DNA of 14,057 bases. It comes from JBEKZQ01 sp049509675 (lineage in GTDB: Bacteria > Planctomycetota > Planctomycetia > Pirellulales > Thermoguttaceae). A model generated the notes under the pieces. The model was not told the origin of the DNA. It did not search any database and worked only from the letters and a program-made list of their open reading frames with translations. The stretch's first letter is position 1; each line of letters begins with the position of its first letter. Shown here piece after piece: positions 6,121 through 13,963 of this stretch. Location: the NCBI GenBank assembly GCA_049509675.1, contig JBEKZQ010000129.1, positions 1-14,057 on the forward strand. Direction: 5' to 3'. The translations under genes were made by a program, and so were the position numbers.

Positions 6121-8484
6121 CTATCGGTGCCAGGGCGGAGCCAAGAAGCTGGTTGCTTCGGCGAACGTGGCTTTACGGCGGAAATCCCGCGGATCATAGG
6201 CCGGGTTTCCCGGATCGGGGTTGACCCATTGCGGATGCTGACGGCCGAAGTAGCTGCCGTAGAACTGGTAGTTGGTGTCCACCCAACGGCCCACGATCAT
6301 CAGTTCCATTTGCGTGAGCATCTTGGAATGGTCGGCCTTGGCGTTCTTCGCATGCGCAGGCTGGGTCAGCATGGCAATCAGCGTGCTTGTGGGAGAGCCC
6401 AGGCTCCTGGGCGGCAGATACGCGCCGTTGTAGTTGCCCCGATCTCCCTGGCGCAAAGAGGTGAACTCGGCAATGATGGGACCGGCCAGTTCCTTGCTGG
6501 CGAGTTCTTCATAGGACGTGTTGTAGTAGAGGGTGATCTCGCCGGTCAGGTGCAGCCCGCCGGCAGGACTCTTCGCACCGTGGCAGGAGACGCACTTGGC
6601 GTTGAAGATCGGCTGGATATCGGCGGGATAGTGAATGACCTGGCCTGCGCGGCCGTCTCCGCCATGTGCTTGGAGATCACACGGTTGCGGCTGGGGCGTG
6701 CTCGGTGGCCGGCCGAGCGCAAGCGGCATTGCCGAAGTGCGCGTGGAGACGATGCGGTTGGACTGCCCGTGACAGCCCGTGCAGGAACGCACCTCGCCGG
6801 GCGCGTAGTTCACGTAGGTCCTCTCGCGCTGGATCTCCCTGAAGTTCTCGTCCAGGGCCTGAAAGAAGATGCTGCGGTTGGCCGGCACCACAAACTGGGC
6901 GGAACCGTCTTTTTCCACCGGCACGACTCCCCATTGCACGCGCGGCCAAAGGGCGGCCTTCCATTCGGAACTGCTCAGCGACGGCTGCCAGCGACGATTG
7001 GTGGACCAGTAGCGCGGCAGCGCCTCATTGACGCGCAGCCATTTGACTTCCCCCGCCTTGACCCCCTCCATGCCCTGGTAAACATTGGCCACGACGCAGA
7101 GGGCCTGGTTGCCGGCGGCATATTGCGGATCTCGAATGGCTTGCACTTGCGGCGGGACAGGCCGCGCGACCAGCGGCAGAGGATGCCAACAGGAGAGCTT
7201 GGCATCGGCGTACACCAGGCGATGGCGGCCCTCGGTATCGATCAGGCACAAAGCATAGGCGTTGGCAACCGCGCTGTAATGATCGGAAGGGTTGACCTTG
7301 CAGGAAACCAGGAACTGCCGGTCGCTGACCGGAAAGGGATGCGTGTAGAGGCGTCCGATGCGGCCTTCCTCGTCATGCACGTACTTGCCCTCTTTCGTCA
7401 AGAAATGCCACCCCGAAGACACGCGGCGCGGGATGAACGCCTGCGGAGTGATGTTGACCACCGGATATCGCACGTCGCCTTGGACGTAGCCCGCTTCATC
7501 CGGGTCCGGACCGCGCTCGCGCACGCCCATGCCGAAGTCGACCAGCAGGATCGGTCCCAGGCAACCTCCTTGCGGATAGTGGCACGTGCCCGCGCAAACA
7601 AAGCGATGATTGTTGCCGGGAAGGGGTTGCGGGTACATATAGATGGTCGTGTCGTCGTCGGCCAGACCATAGAGTTCCCGGGGCCTGGCCCCGTCGGGAT
7701 TCATGGCCCAGACGGTCTTGGCGACCCGCGAGCCTCGGTCGATATATTCCCAGCGGTGGTACATGACGCGACCGTCATCGAGGACCACCGGGCAGAATTC
7801 GCTGACCGGGCTTTTCGTAAGCTGCTGGACATTGGTGCCGTCGGCGTCCATGCGGTGCAGACCGGGAGCCACCAGGTGGGCCGACCCGCCGCACAGAACC
7901 GTGTGCTCGCATCGGGTGGAGGCGAAAATGACCTTGCCGTCCGGCAGATAGCAGGGGTGGATGTCGTCCGTGTGCCAGCCCTGCCGCCATCGCGCCGCCT
8001 TTTGGGCCTCGTCTGCCGGCGGGAACGATATTTGCCGCAAATCCGTGCCGTCGGTGCGTACTTCCCAGATGCGGAATCCGCTGCCGGGATCCTGGCGGAA
8101 ATCGAAGATCACCTTCTTGGCATCGAACGACAGGCTGATCTTGCCGATGAAGCCCTTGCCGCCCGGCATGTCGGCGGCCTTGACGACGGTCCGCTCCGCT
8201 CGCGTGCGAAGGTTGTAGACATAGATGCCGTTGTCCGCAACGAACCGGTCGGGGCTGGTGCCGCTGTTGATGTCGGTGTAATAGTGATCCGAAGAGTAGG
8301 GCTTGCGTTTGACGAAGACGATCTCTTGGAAGCCCAACTCATCGGGCCCAACGCTGGCGGACGCCACGGTCGCCTCGCCCGCACCGGCGGCCGCGGTCGC
8401 TCCACGGGCGCCGGGCACGATCACGATCGAGAGCAAACCGAACAGGGCGAAAGCCACCCAGGGAACCCTTGCTCTATGGCGCAT
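6121..8484 (-). CDS. Secreted dihaem c / beta-propeller protein, hydrazine synthase alpha-like
   Basis: The product has 787 residues. ATG 8484 is chosen because GGAGGAAG lies about nine bases upstream and a Sec signal follows (WVAFALFGLLSIVIVPGARG). A longer frame back to 8622 runs through a palindromic repeat and is rejected. Residues 50-450 hold TolB/PD40-like propeller repeats: RIWEVRTDGTDLRQIS, CYLPDGKVIFASTR, LHRMDADGTNVQQLT, VVLDDGRVMYHRW. Two haem-c motifs follow, CTGCH at 568-572 and CVSCH at 631-635, the second preceded by HYPADIQPIFNAK, usual for such cytochrome domains. The end (LTQMELMIVGRWVDTNYQFYGSYFG, given here only in part by position 723-747) is typical of the HzsA-related group. 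An unusual CAGTCH (CX3CH) sits at 297-302. True hydrazine synthase belongs to anammox bacteria with partner subunits, which are absent here, so electron transfer or another redox reaction is likelier. Last gene of the leftward unit. Confidence 0.85.
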   Translation of the reverse strand: MRHRARVPWVAFALFGLLSIVIVPGARGATAAAGAGEATVASASVGPDELGFQEIVFVKRKPYSSDHYYTDINSGTSPDRFVADNGIYVYNLRTRAERTVVKAADMPGGKGFIGKISLSFDAKKVIFDFRQDPGSGFRIWEVRTDGTDLRQISFPPADEAQKAARWRQGWHTDDIHPCYLPDGKVIFASTRCEHTVLCGGSAHLVAPGLHRMDADGTNVQQLTKSPVSEFCPVVLDDGRVMYHRWEYIDRGSRVAKTVWAMNPDGARPRELYGLADDDTTIYMYPQPLPGNNHRFVCAGTCHYPQGGCLGPILLVDFGMGVRERGPDPDEAGYVQGDVRYPVVNITPQAFIPRRVSSGWHFLTKEGKYVHDEEGRIGRLYTHPFPVSDRQFLVSCKVNPSDHYSAVANAYALCLIDTEGRHRLVYADAKLSCWHPLPLVARPVPPQVQAIRDPQYAAGNQALCVVANVYQGMEGVKAGEVKWLRVNEALPRYWSTNRRWQPSLSSSEWKAALWPRVQWGVVPVEKDGSAQFVVPANRSIFFQALDENFREIQRERTYVNYAPGEVRSCTGCHGQSNRIVSTRTSAMPLALGRPPSTPQPQPCDLQAHGGDGRAGQVIHYPADIQPIFNAKCVSCHGAKSPAGGLHLTGEITLYYNTSYEELASKELAGPIIAEFTSLRQGDRGNYNGAYLPPRSLGSPTSTLIAMLTQPAHAKNAKADHSKMLTQMELMIVGRWVDTNYQFYGSYFGRQHPQWVNPDPGNPAYDPRDFRRKATFAEATSFLAPPWHR

Positions 8485-8552
8485 CGGATACTTCCTCCAG
8501 GACAGATGCGTCCCCTTCAGCCGCCAGGGGACCAATGACTTGGCCAGTTGCC

Positions 8553-8610
8553 CGTAGGACGGATTGCCAATCCGTCCGTGTTGCGGGACGGATTGGCAAT
8601 CCGTCCTACG
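8553..8610. repeat. REP/BIME-like inverted repeat (family B)
   Basis: Two perfect 25-base arms (8553-8577 and 8586-8610) flank an 8-base loop. Each arm is itself a palindrome of GGACGGATTG and CAATCCGTCC around one base, and CGTAG stands at both outer ends. It sits in the 165-base gap between the FG-GAP gene and the cytochrome gene, so a transcript through it would carry a very stable hairpin. Frames through it read as TDCQSV and GRIGNPSY peptides, a familiar source of false N-terminal extensions in planctomycetes. Confidence 0.9.
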
Positions 8611-8649
8611 ATGATGGATCAACTTATTCTCTTTCGGTCCTTACAATTG

Positions 8650-10530
8650 TTATTCTTTGTCGAGCAACAGCCGTTTCGCTTTGCCTTCGACAACGACTTC
8701 CTTCTGGTGCAGCTTCCCGCCCGGCAACCGCCACTTGAGGGTAAGCGGTCCCGGTTCGGACATGCCGAACAGGGCGCCCGGTTCGCCCGCCGACACCGTC
8801 CATCCGCCCAACGGTCGCTTGTTCTGGTCGAAGGCCGTCACGAGCACTGGGCCGGCACAGGGGCTTTTCGTCGATAGCGTGGCGACCACCCCCAGCGCCG
8901 CATCCTCCACCCGCCTCGGCAACAGCCACAGTTCGCCGCTGTTGAGAACGAGGAACATGTCCATGGCATTGTGCCCGGTGAAATCGGCCGCACAGCCGGC
9001 CTGCTGCCCTTGCGACGCCTGGGGCAGCAATGCTTGCGCCTGGGTGCCCATCTTGCGCGCCAGTCCGAAACAGCGGAACCCGCGGTTGAAGAAGATCTGC
9101 GGCGCCTGCCCCGTGTAGGCCATGAAGATGTCCTGGCGGCCGTCGTTGTTGATGTCGATCGTCTGACAGCAAATTCCGCCCGACTTGGAGATGTATCCAA
9201 ACGAGCCCGAGCCCGGCAGCATGTTGGTGAACTTGCCTCCACCGAGGTTCTGGTAGAGCGCGGGCACGCCGTCCGGAGAGACGACCAGGATGTCGGGCAG
9301 TCCGTCATGGTCGTAGTCGCCGAGGCACGCGCTGTACGGTCCCTTGCCGAAAGCGACCTGGTTCTTCACGGGCGGAGCGAACGATCCCGGCGCCTTGCCC
9401 TTGTAGAACAGCCCGCCGTTGGCGAAGAGTTGGAGCACGTCGGGGAAGGAGTCGCCGTCGAAGTCGGCGACGAGGCACCGCCCCGCCTCGCCCAGGTCGT
9501 TGGCCGGGAAATCGCCCGTCACCAGGGGCTTGCCCTCGGCGGAGCCGTCCTCCTTGAAAGTCAATAGCACCGGCGATGCCTTGGTGCCGACCAACAGGCC
9601 CGGCTTGCCGCCGGAGCCGACGTCCAGGACCGCAAGCGACAGGCAGCCGTCCTTGAGCGCGCCTCCGGCCTTGACGGTGGCGGCGGCAAACGTGCCGTCC
9701 GCCTGTTGATAGTGGATGTGCAGTTCCTTGCCGTCCCAGCTTGCCAGATCGAGCTTGCCGTCCCGGTTGAAGTCGCCCCAAGCGAAGACCAGGGACTTCG
9801 ATCGAAGCGCCAGTCTGGAGGTCACGTCCTCCATCGTCTTGCCGTTCCAGCGGTAGACCTGGTCGCCGGCGTCGGAGGCCAGGAAGGCGGCCAGTTTTCC
9901 GTCGCCCGCAAGATCCACCGCTGAGGCCATGTTGATCTTGCGATCGGTCTTGCCGATGGGGATTTTTCCGGCCCAATCGACCTTCTCCTCCACCGGCACC
10001 TCGGCGTTGGGGTCCGTCATGACGTAGGTCATGCAGCGCACGAGCATGTCCGTGCTGCCCGAGAACGTGCCGAGCATCTTGTCGTCGATCTTCTCCATCT
10101 CCCATACCTTGTTGTCGGCCAGGCTCATGACCGACCACCTGCTGCCGTTATGGAGAAGTCCTGCGACCTTGCCGCCCCCGCCCTCCAGGCCCGTCCCTTC
10201 CGCCTGGAACCTGCCCGCAAACAACAGGGCTTCACGACGGCCGCCGGCAATCGTGCCCATGATCTCTTTGCCTTGCGCCTGCACGGGCTCGGCCATGGCC
10301 AGAAGGTCGAAGGTCACCTCCTTGTCCTTGCAGTCGCCCTTGAGCACCTTTTTCACCGTGGCGACGGCTTTGCCCGTGTCCTCCGCGTTCTTGAACTCCA
10401 ATAAGAGGATGAGTTCCGAGTCCTTCTCCAGGTCCTTGGGCGTGAAGTTCGGGTTGATGTACGCCAGAGCGGTCGCGCTGACGGCAAGGATCATCGAAGT
10501 CGCGATTAGCAATGCCAAACAGTTCTTCAT
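8650..10530 (-). CDS. Secreted FG-GAP/VCBS-repeat protein
   Basis: The product has 626 residues. The start at 10530 has GGAG seven bases upstream and a clear Sec signal (LALLIATSMILAVSATALA, cleavage near 23). Residues 25-175 form an N-terminal domain I do not recognise, beginning YINPNFTPKDLEKDSELILLL. From about 195 on come FG-GAP/VCBS units with calcium-binding Asp loops: DFNRDGKLD (253-261), DFDGDSFPD (356-364), DYDHDGLPD (405-413) and DINNDGRQD (459-467). There are also decayed units at 206 (DLAGDGKLA) and 516 (DFTGHNAMD). Such repeats build a calcium-stabilised beta-propeller, usually for binding rather than catalysis. The last 80 residues look like a separate beta-rich domain. It follows the glycoside-hydrolase-like gene by 18 bases and is almost certainly co-transcribed. 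A binding or scaffold role on the cell surface or in the periplasm is an inference. Confidence 0.88.
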   Translation of the reverse strand: MKNCLALLIATSMILAVSATALAYINPNFTPKDLEKDSELILLLEFKNAEDTGKAVATVKKVLKGDCKDKEVTFDLLAMAEPVQAQGKEIMGTIAGGRREALLFAGRFQAEGTGLEGGGGKVAGLLHNGSRWSVMSLADNKVWEMEKIDDKMLGTFSGSTDMLVRCMTYVMTDPNAEVPVEEKVDWAGKIPIGKTDRKINMASAVDLAGDGKLAAFLASDAGDQVYRWNGKTMEDVTSRLALRSKSLVFAWGDFNRDGKLDLASWDGKELHIHYQQADGTFAAATVKAGGALKDGCLSLAVLDVGSGGKPGLLVGTKASPVLLTFKEDGSAEGKPLVTGDFPANDLGEAGRCLVADFDGDSFPDVLQLFANGGLFYKGKAPGSFAPPVKNQVAFGKGPYSACLGDYDHDGLPDILVVSPDGVPALYQNLGGGKFTNMLPGSGSFGYISKSGGICCQTIDINNDGRQDIFMAYTGQAPQIFFNRGFRCFGLARKMGTQAQALLPQASQGQQAGCAADFTGHNAMDMFLVLNSGELWLLPRRVEDAALGVVATLSTKSPCAGPVLVTAFDQNKRPLGGWTVSAGEPGALFGMSEPGPLTLKWRLPGGKLHQKEVVVEGKAKRLLLDKE

Positions 10531-10548
10531 GTGTTTCTCCCTTCCGGT

Positions 10549-13278
10549 CTAATTCGTTGCCAATTTCTTCTCCACCTCGGCGGCCAGGGCGTAAAGCGTG
10601 GCGCTGTGCTGCCAGCAGGCCGCGCTCTGGAACCAGGCATGCCCGGCCTCGCCGGTTTGGAATCTCCATCTCCAGGGGGCCGTGTAGTCGTGGAGTTGAT
10701 TCGTGTAGTTGCAAATGCCCCGCAGTTCATCGAGAATGCGCTGGTCGAGGGCGGTTTGGCAGCGATTGGCCAGGTCGTCCCCCAGAATCTTCCGCGTTGC
10801 GCTGTCGGTCAAGACTTGCTCCAGGTAGATGCGGGCCTCGCAGGCCTGCACCCCTTCGCGAAACTGCTCGAAATGGGCCGTCGCCACCGCCCCCTCAGGG
10901 CCCGGGGCCAGGAGCGAGCAGCACAGTTCCAGGTTCCCCCAGACGGTCCAGGGGTAACGCTCGTAGGCCCGGTAGGCGCGCCGGCCGCTCTTGTCCCTAA
11001 TCACGTGCCAGGTGTCTCCGCCCAAGCGGCCGTATCCTCTCTGTCCCCCGGCCATGGTCAGTTCCGTCATGCAGTTCCACATCGTGCCGGGAAGCATGTC
11101 CATCTCCCCGCGCCAGCCCGGCCGCAGAAGCTGCTGCGCGTGCAGCTCCGGGTTCTTCCACCCGTAGTTCCGGCCCTTGGCGGGGTCCTCCGGGTCGCCC
11201 ACGTCATGGATGCTGGTCATGTAGCCGGTCTTGATGCCCGCATCCTTGCCAATCCTAAAGTGGGCGTGGGAGACCCAGGGCAGGTCGCCGGTAGCCTCGC
11301 TCCAAAAGCTCAGCTCGCCTTTCTGTGCCCGGACATCGGTGAACCAGCCGAGCATCATCGCCTGCTCCAGGCCGCGCTTCTTCATCCGCTGGCGCAACTG
11401 TGCGAAGAGCTTCTTCCACTGCGACCGGCAATCGGCGTCAGTGAAGTAATTGGGGAAGGTGGCCTTGGCGAGCTTGCCGGTCACCGGATCAGGCGTGGTC
11501 AAAGTCACGGAAGGCGCGGTCGGCCGGCCTTTGTAGCGGCTGCTCTCGCCCGGCATGTCGCTATGGGCCCCGCCCACCGACAACTCCTTCGAGGGCAGGA
11601 GGAAGATGTCCCAGACAATGAAGCAGACCAGTTTGGGTTTTCCCAGGTTCTTTTCCGCCGCGTCCAGGTACTTGTCCATCACCGTGAAGTCGAAGTCATA
11701 TTCCTTTTCTCCCTTTTTCACCCACCGCACCACGGATTCCTCGTTGCCGTAATTCGTCGCGCAGATCAGCGGCAGGTAGAGCACTCCGCTGCCCACCTCG
11801 CGCATCAGGCGGAACGAGCGGCCGATCAACTCGAAGTGCCGGTCCGACCAGGCCGGCACTCCGTACTCAAGCTGCAGGGTGTCGGGAGACTCGACGATCT
11901 CTACCCAGGTCCGGTACTGGTCGGGGTCGGGCAGCGTCCAGCCGGCCACGTCCAGGCGCACCGGGACCTCCATCGGCTTTTCGTCCGCGCAACTCACGGC
12001 GAGTTTCCCCTCATAGACGCCCGCCTTGGCGGCGGCGGGAATCTTGACCGTTAACCACACGGGGGCAACCGCGCCCGTGGGCCCAAGAGCACCCGCTGCC
12101 GGATCGGCACGGCCCTTGGCGGACGCAGAACTGGTCTTGGCAACCTTGTACTCCTCGGGCGGAGCGTCCAGCAGGATGCTCAGCGCCTCGGCCATGGCCG
12201 GCTGGCGTGCGGCGGGCGGTCCCTGGCCGTAGGTGGACTGGTACACCCCGTACTCCGCTCCGCCGCCAACGCCATAGCGGACCCGCAAGGCCGAGGCGGG
12301 AATGGTCCCGCCCGGTCCACGAAGTTCGCTCGCAATCGCCTTGAGGCCGCGGATCGGCTTTGCCGAGCCCGCCACGACCTTCGCGGAGAAGACGCCGTTG
12401 CGTGCTCCAGTCAGGGTGATCGGCCGCAAGGTCTCGCCCGGGGCGGCGCAGTCAAGCTGGAAGTCGGTCCGCAGGAGCGTGCCATTCCAGACCTGCAGGC
12501 CCGGCGGCCAGGCGATGTTCGATGCCGCGCCTGTGCCATCGGCGGTGAGGCGTGCAGCGATCAGCTCACAGGTGTTCCATGCCATCGAGTAAAGGAACTC
12601 TTGCGTCCAGTTCATCATCTTCTTCGCGTCCACCACTTGATGATAAGGGGAGCGGACGATCTCGATGGCCAGGACGTTGATGCCTTTCCGCACGAGCCGC
12701 GACGGCAGCTCCACCTCCAGCCGGCGCTGGCGGAGGGCCGTGCGCCGCAGCGTCTCGGCGTCGGGCTTTTCGGGCTTCCCAAAGAGCTCGCCCTTCGGCG
12801 TCACGAAGGCTTTCAGGGGGTATGCCTCCGCCAAACCGGCCCCGGCCGCCAGATGCGCTCGGCCGACCTCTTCGCCATTCAGGTAGACTACCGCTCCGCC
12901 GTGGTAGCCCAAAGTCAGCTTGAGCGATCTTGCCAGCGCCGCATCCGAGACCAGGAACCTGCCTCGAAGGCAGATGCGGGCGACAAACGACGCGCGGCCC
13001 TGCATCCCCGTCGGCCCGCGCAGCCAATCCGAGTCATCAAAATCGGGCATGTTCCAGCCCGGCGGCGGCGGCGCAGTCTCGCCATTGAGCCAGAACGATT
13101 TTGGATAGACGACCGGCTTCGCTCCGTCGTCAAAGGCGATCTCCGGCGGCCTGAGCACGTGGAACATCCGCCAGGAGCCGTACTGGTCGAGGATGATGTT
13201 GCCGGCGTCGTCCGCAAGCGCCGAGGCTCCGACCAGAAACAGCGGCAGCAACGTAAACCCCACCTTCAGCGAACGCAT
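10549..13278 (-). CDS. Large secreted glycoside-hydrolase-like protein
   Basis: The product has 909 residues. ATG 13278 is preceded by GGGAGGAG and opens a Sec signal (LKVGFTLLPLFLVGASALAD, cleavage near 22). Residues about 60-215 look like a galactose-binding jelly roll, as in beta-galactosidases: SFWLNGE, WNMPDFDDSDW, GYHGGAVVYLNGEEVGRA and KGINVLAIEIVRS. Residues 400-445 form a beta-sandwich (PVWLTVKIPAAAKAGVYEGKLAVSC) of the sort found before DUF4091-type catalytic regions. Residues 450-790 resemble a TIM-barrel glycosidase (EYDFDFTVMDKYLDAAEKN, VCFIVWD, MMLGWFTD, GWRGEMDMLPGTMWNC). The last 100 residues are helical. The likely role is hydrolysis of an extracellular glycan, but I cannot assign catalytic acids or a numbered family, and a non-catalytic role is possible. 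First gene of the leftward three-gene unit. Confidence 0.82.
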   Translation of the reverse strand: MRSLKVGFTLLPLFLVGASALADDAGNIILDQYGSWRMFHVLRPPEIAFDDGAKPVVYPKSFWLNGETAPPPPGWNMPDFDDSDWLRGPTGMQGRASFVARICLRGRFLVSDAALARSLKLTLGYHGGAVVYLNGEEVGRAHLAAGAGLAEAYPLKAFVTPKGELFGKPEKPDAETLRRTALRQRRLEVELPSRLVRKGINVLAIEIVRSPYHQVVDAKKMMNWTQEFLYSMAWNTCELIAARLTADGTGAASNIAWPPGLQVWNGTLLRTDFQLDCAAPGETLRPITLTGARNGVFSAKVVAGSAKPIRGLKAIASELRGPGGTIPASALRVRYGVGGGAEYGVYQSTYGQGPPAARQPAMAEALSILLDAPPEEYKVAKTSSASAKGRADPAAGALGPTGAVAPVWLTVKIPAAAKAGVYEGKLAVSCADEKPMEVPVRLDVAGWTLPDPDQYRTWVEIVESPDTLQLEYGVPAWSDRHFELIGRSFRLMREVGSGVLYLPLICATNYGNEESVVRWVKKGEKEYDFDFTVMDKYLDAAEKNLGKPKLVCFIVWDIFLLPSKELSVGGAHSDMPGESSRYKGRPTAPSVTLTTPDPVTGKLAKATFPNYFTDADCRSQWKKLFAQLRQRMKKRGLEQAMMLGWFTDVRAQKGELSFWSEATGDLPWVSHAHFRIGKDAGIKTGYMTSIHDVGDPEDPAKGRNYGWKNPELHAQQLLRPGWRGEMDMLPGTMWNCMTELTMAGGQRGYGRLGGDTWHVIRDKSGRRAYRAYERYPWTVWGNLELCCSLLAPGPEGAVATAHFEQFREGVQACEARIYLEQVLTDSATRKILGDDLANRCQTALDQRILDELRGICNYTNQLHDYTAPWRWRFQTGEAGHAWFQSAACWQHSATLYALAAEVEKKLATN

Positions 13279-13310
13279 GGTCTCCTCCCGCCTTCACCTG
13301 CTTGTGAGTT

Positions 13311-13320
13311 CCCACGTGGG
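13311..13320. promoter_or_regulatory. Palindrome at the expected start of the leftward unit
   Basis: CCCACGTGGG is a perfect 10-base palindrome located 3 bases downstream of the predicted -10 element, so it would overlap the transcription start. A repressor site is one reading; chance in GC-rich DNA is another. Confidence 0.35.
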
Positions 13321-13322
13321 TC

Positions 13323-13351
13323 AAGATAGTCGGACGAGGTGCAACTGTCAA
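13323..13351 (-). promoter_or_regulatory. Sigma70-type promoter for the glycoside-hydrolase-like/FG-GAP/cytochrome unit
   Basis: On the minus strand there is a perfect TTGACA (13351-13346), a 17-base spacer and TATCTT (13328-13323, 4 of 6). The start would lie near 13316, leaving a leader of about 38 bases before ATG 13278. This is the best promoter match in the window by eye. Confidence 0.6.
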
Positions 13352-13379
13352 ACCATGACGGAACTTCTACTTCGAGGTC

Positions 13380-13700
13380 ATGGGCGTGGGCATGTTTCTG
13401 GAGCGCAACGATCCGAATCCGCGCCGCGCAGTCCATTTGCTCTGGTCGGGCGAGAAAGTCCGGCCGGAGTACCCCTTGCCGTCGCCCACCATCGACCAGC
13501 GGCACTCGTTCGGTCCCCGTCGGCAGGTGGTTGCCCTGTCCGGCCTGGTATGCATGAAACTCATGGCGGATCGGGACCAGGACCGCGTTCATCTGCGCGA
13601 CATGATCGACGTGGGACTGGTGGACCGGACCCTTCTTGACGGCTTGCCCTCGAAACTGGCCGGCCGTCTCGACGCGCTTCTCCGCGAGGCGGGGCGATAA
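13380..13700 (+). pseudogene. 5'-truncated nucleotidyltransferase-family remnant
   Basis: The 106 residues from ATG 13380 match the C-terminal part of a planctomycete nucleotidyltransferase-like (AbiEii/MNT-type) family as I recall it: AVHLLWSGEKVRPEYPLPSP, then VVALSGLVCMKLMADRDQDR, then HLRDMIDVGLVDRTLL and LPSKLAGRLDALL. Homology continues upstream of the ATG (NFYFEV) but the frame meets TGA at 13356-13358, and the N-terminal part with the catalytic GSxxD motif has no room before the divergent promoter. ATG 13380 has no convincing ribosome site (only GAGG two bases away). I read it as a remnant after loss of the 5' part; a re-started short protein cannot be excluded. No partner antitoxin or HEPN gene is visible. 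Confidence 0.6.
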
Positions 13701-13719
13701 GCCGGATTATTCATGAACT

Positions 13720-13779
13720 GTAGGGTGGCGTCGAGCAAACCGTGGTTCTCCCCGGGTCTTCGGTCGCTTGCCGCCCTAC
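13720..13779. repeat. Imperfect inverted repeat with GTAG ends (family D)
   Basis: GTAGGGTGG (13720-13728) pairs with CCGCCCTAC (13771-13779) with one mismatch; similarity continues weakly inward (GAGC/GCTT region). It resembles a decayed member of the GTAGGGTGG repeats seen in planctomycete intergenic DNA. It follows the truncated gene by 19 bases. Confidence 0.5.
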
Positions 13780-13825
13780 TCTCGGCCCTCGACTCTAGTG
13801 TCTGTCCATTTCGACATTACCGGTT

Positions 13826-13890
13826 GGGTGCCACTGCTGGCTTGCCCAGCAGTGCTGGAAACACGGTTGGACAAGCCAACCGTGGCACCC
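13826..13890. repeat. Nested palindrome of two hairpins (family C)
   Basis: An outer stem, GGGTGCCAC (13826-13834) with GTGGCACCC (13882-13890), encloses two 23-base hairpins, each with 9-base-pair stems and 5-base loops. These are CACTGCTGG/CCAGCAGTG (13832-13854, loop CTTGC) and CACGGTTGG/CCAACCGTG (13862-13884, loop ACAAG). The loops are complementary over four bases. The region 13701-13963 otherwise shows no gene. Confidence 0.85.
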
Positions 13891-13963
13891 GTAAACTCAA
13901 GTTGGGCAGACCACTAGATGTCCGTTTCGTAAATACGTGGGTGCAAGTTGTACTTTGCATCGC

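Noticed and set aside
6127..8538. 803-codon plus-strand open frame
   Set aside because: It lies opposite the cytochrome gene, whose minus-strand frame carries the haem and propeller motifs. The plus frame has no ribosome site, signal or recognisable domain.
10531..12054. 507-codon plus-strand open frame
   Set aside because: It is antisense to the glycoside-hydrolase-like gene; low-complexity Ala/Gly/Arg/Val composition without domains.
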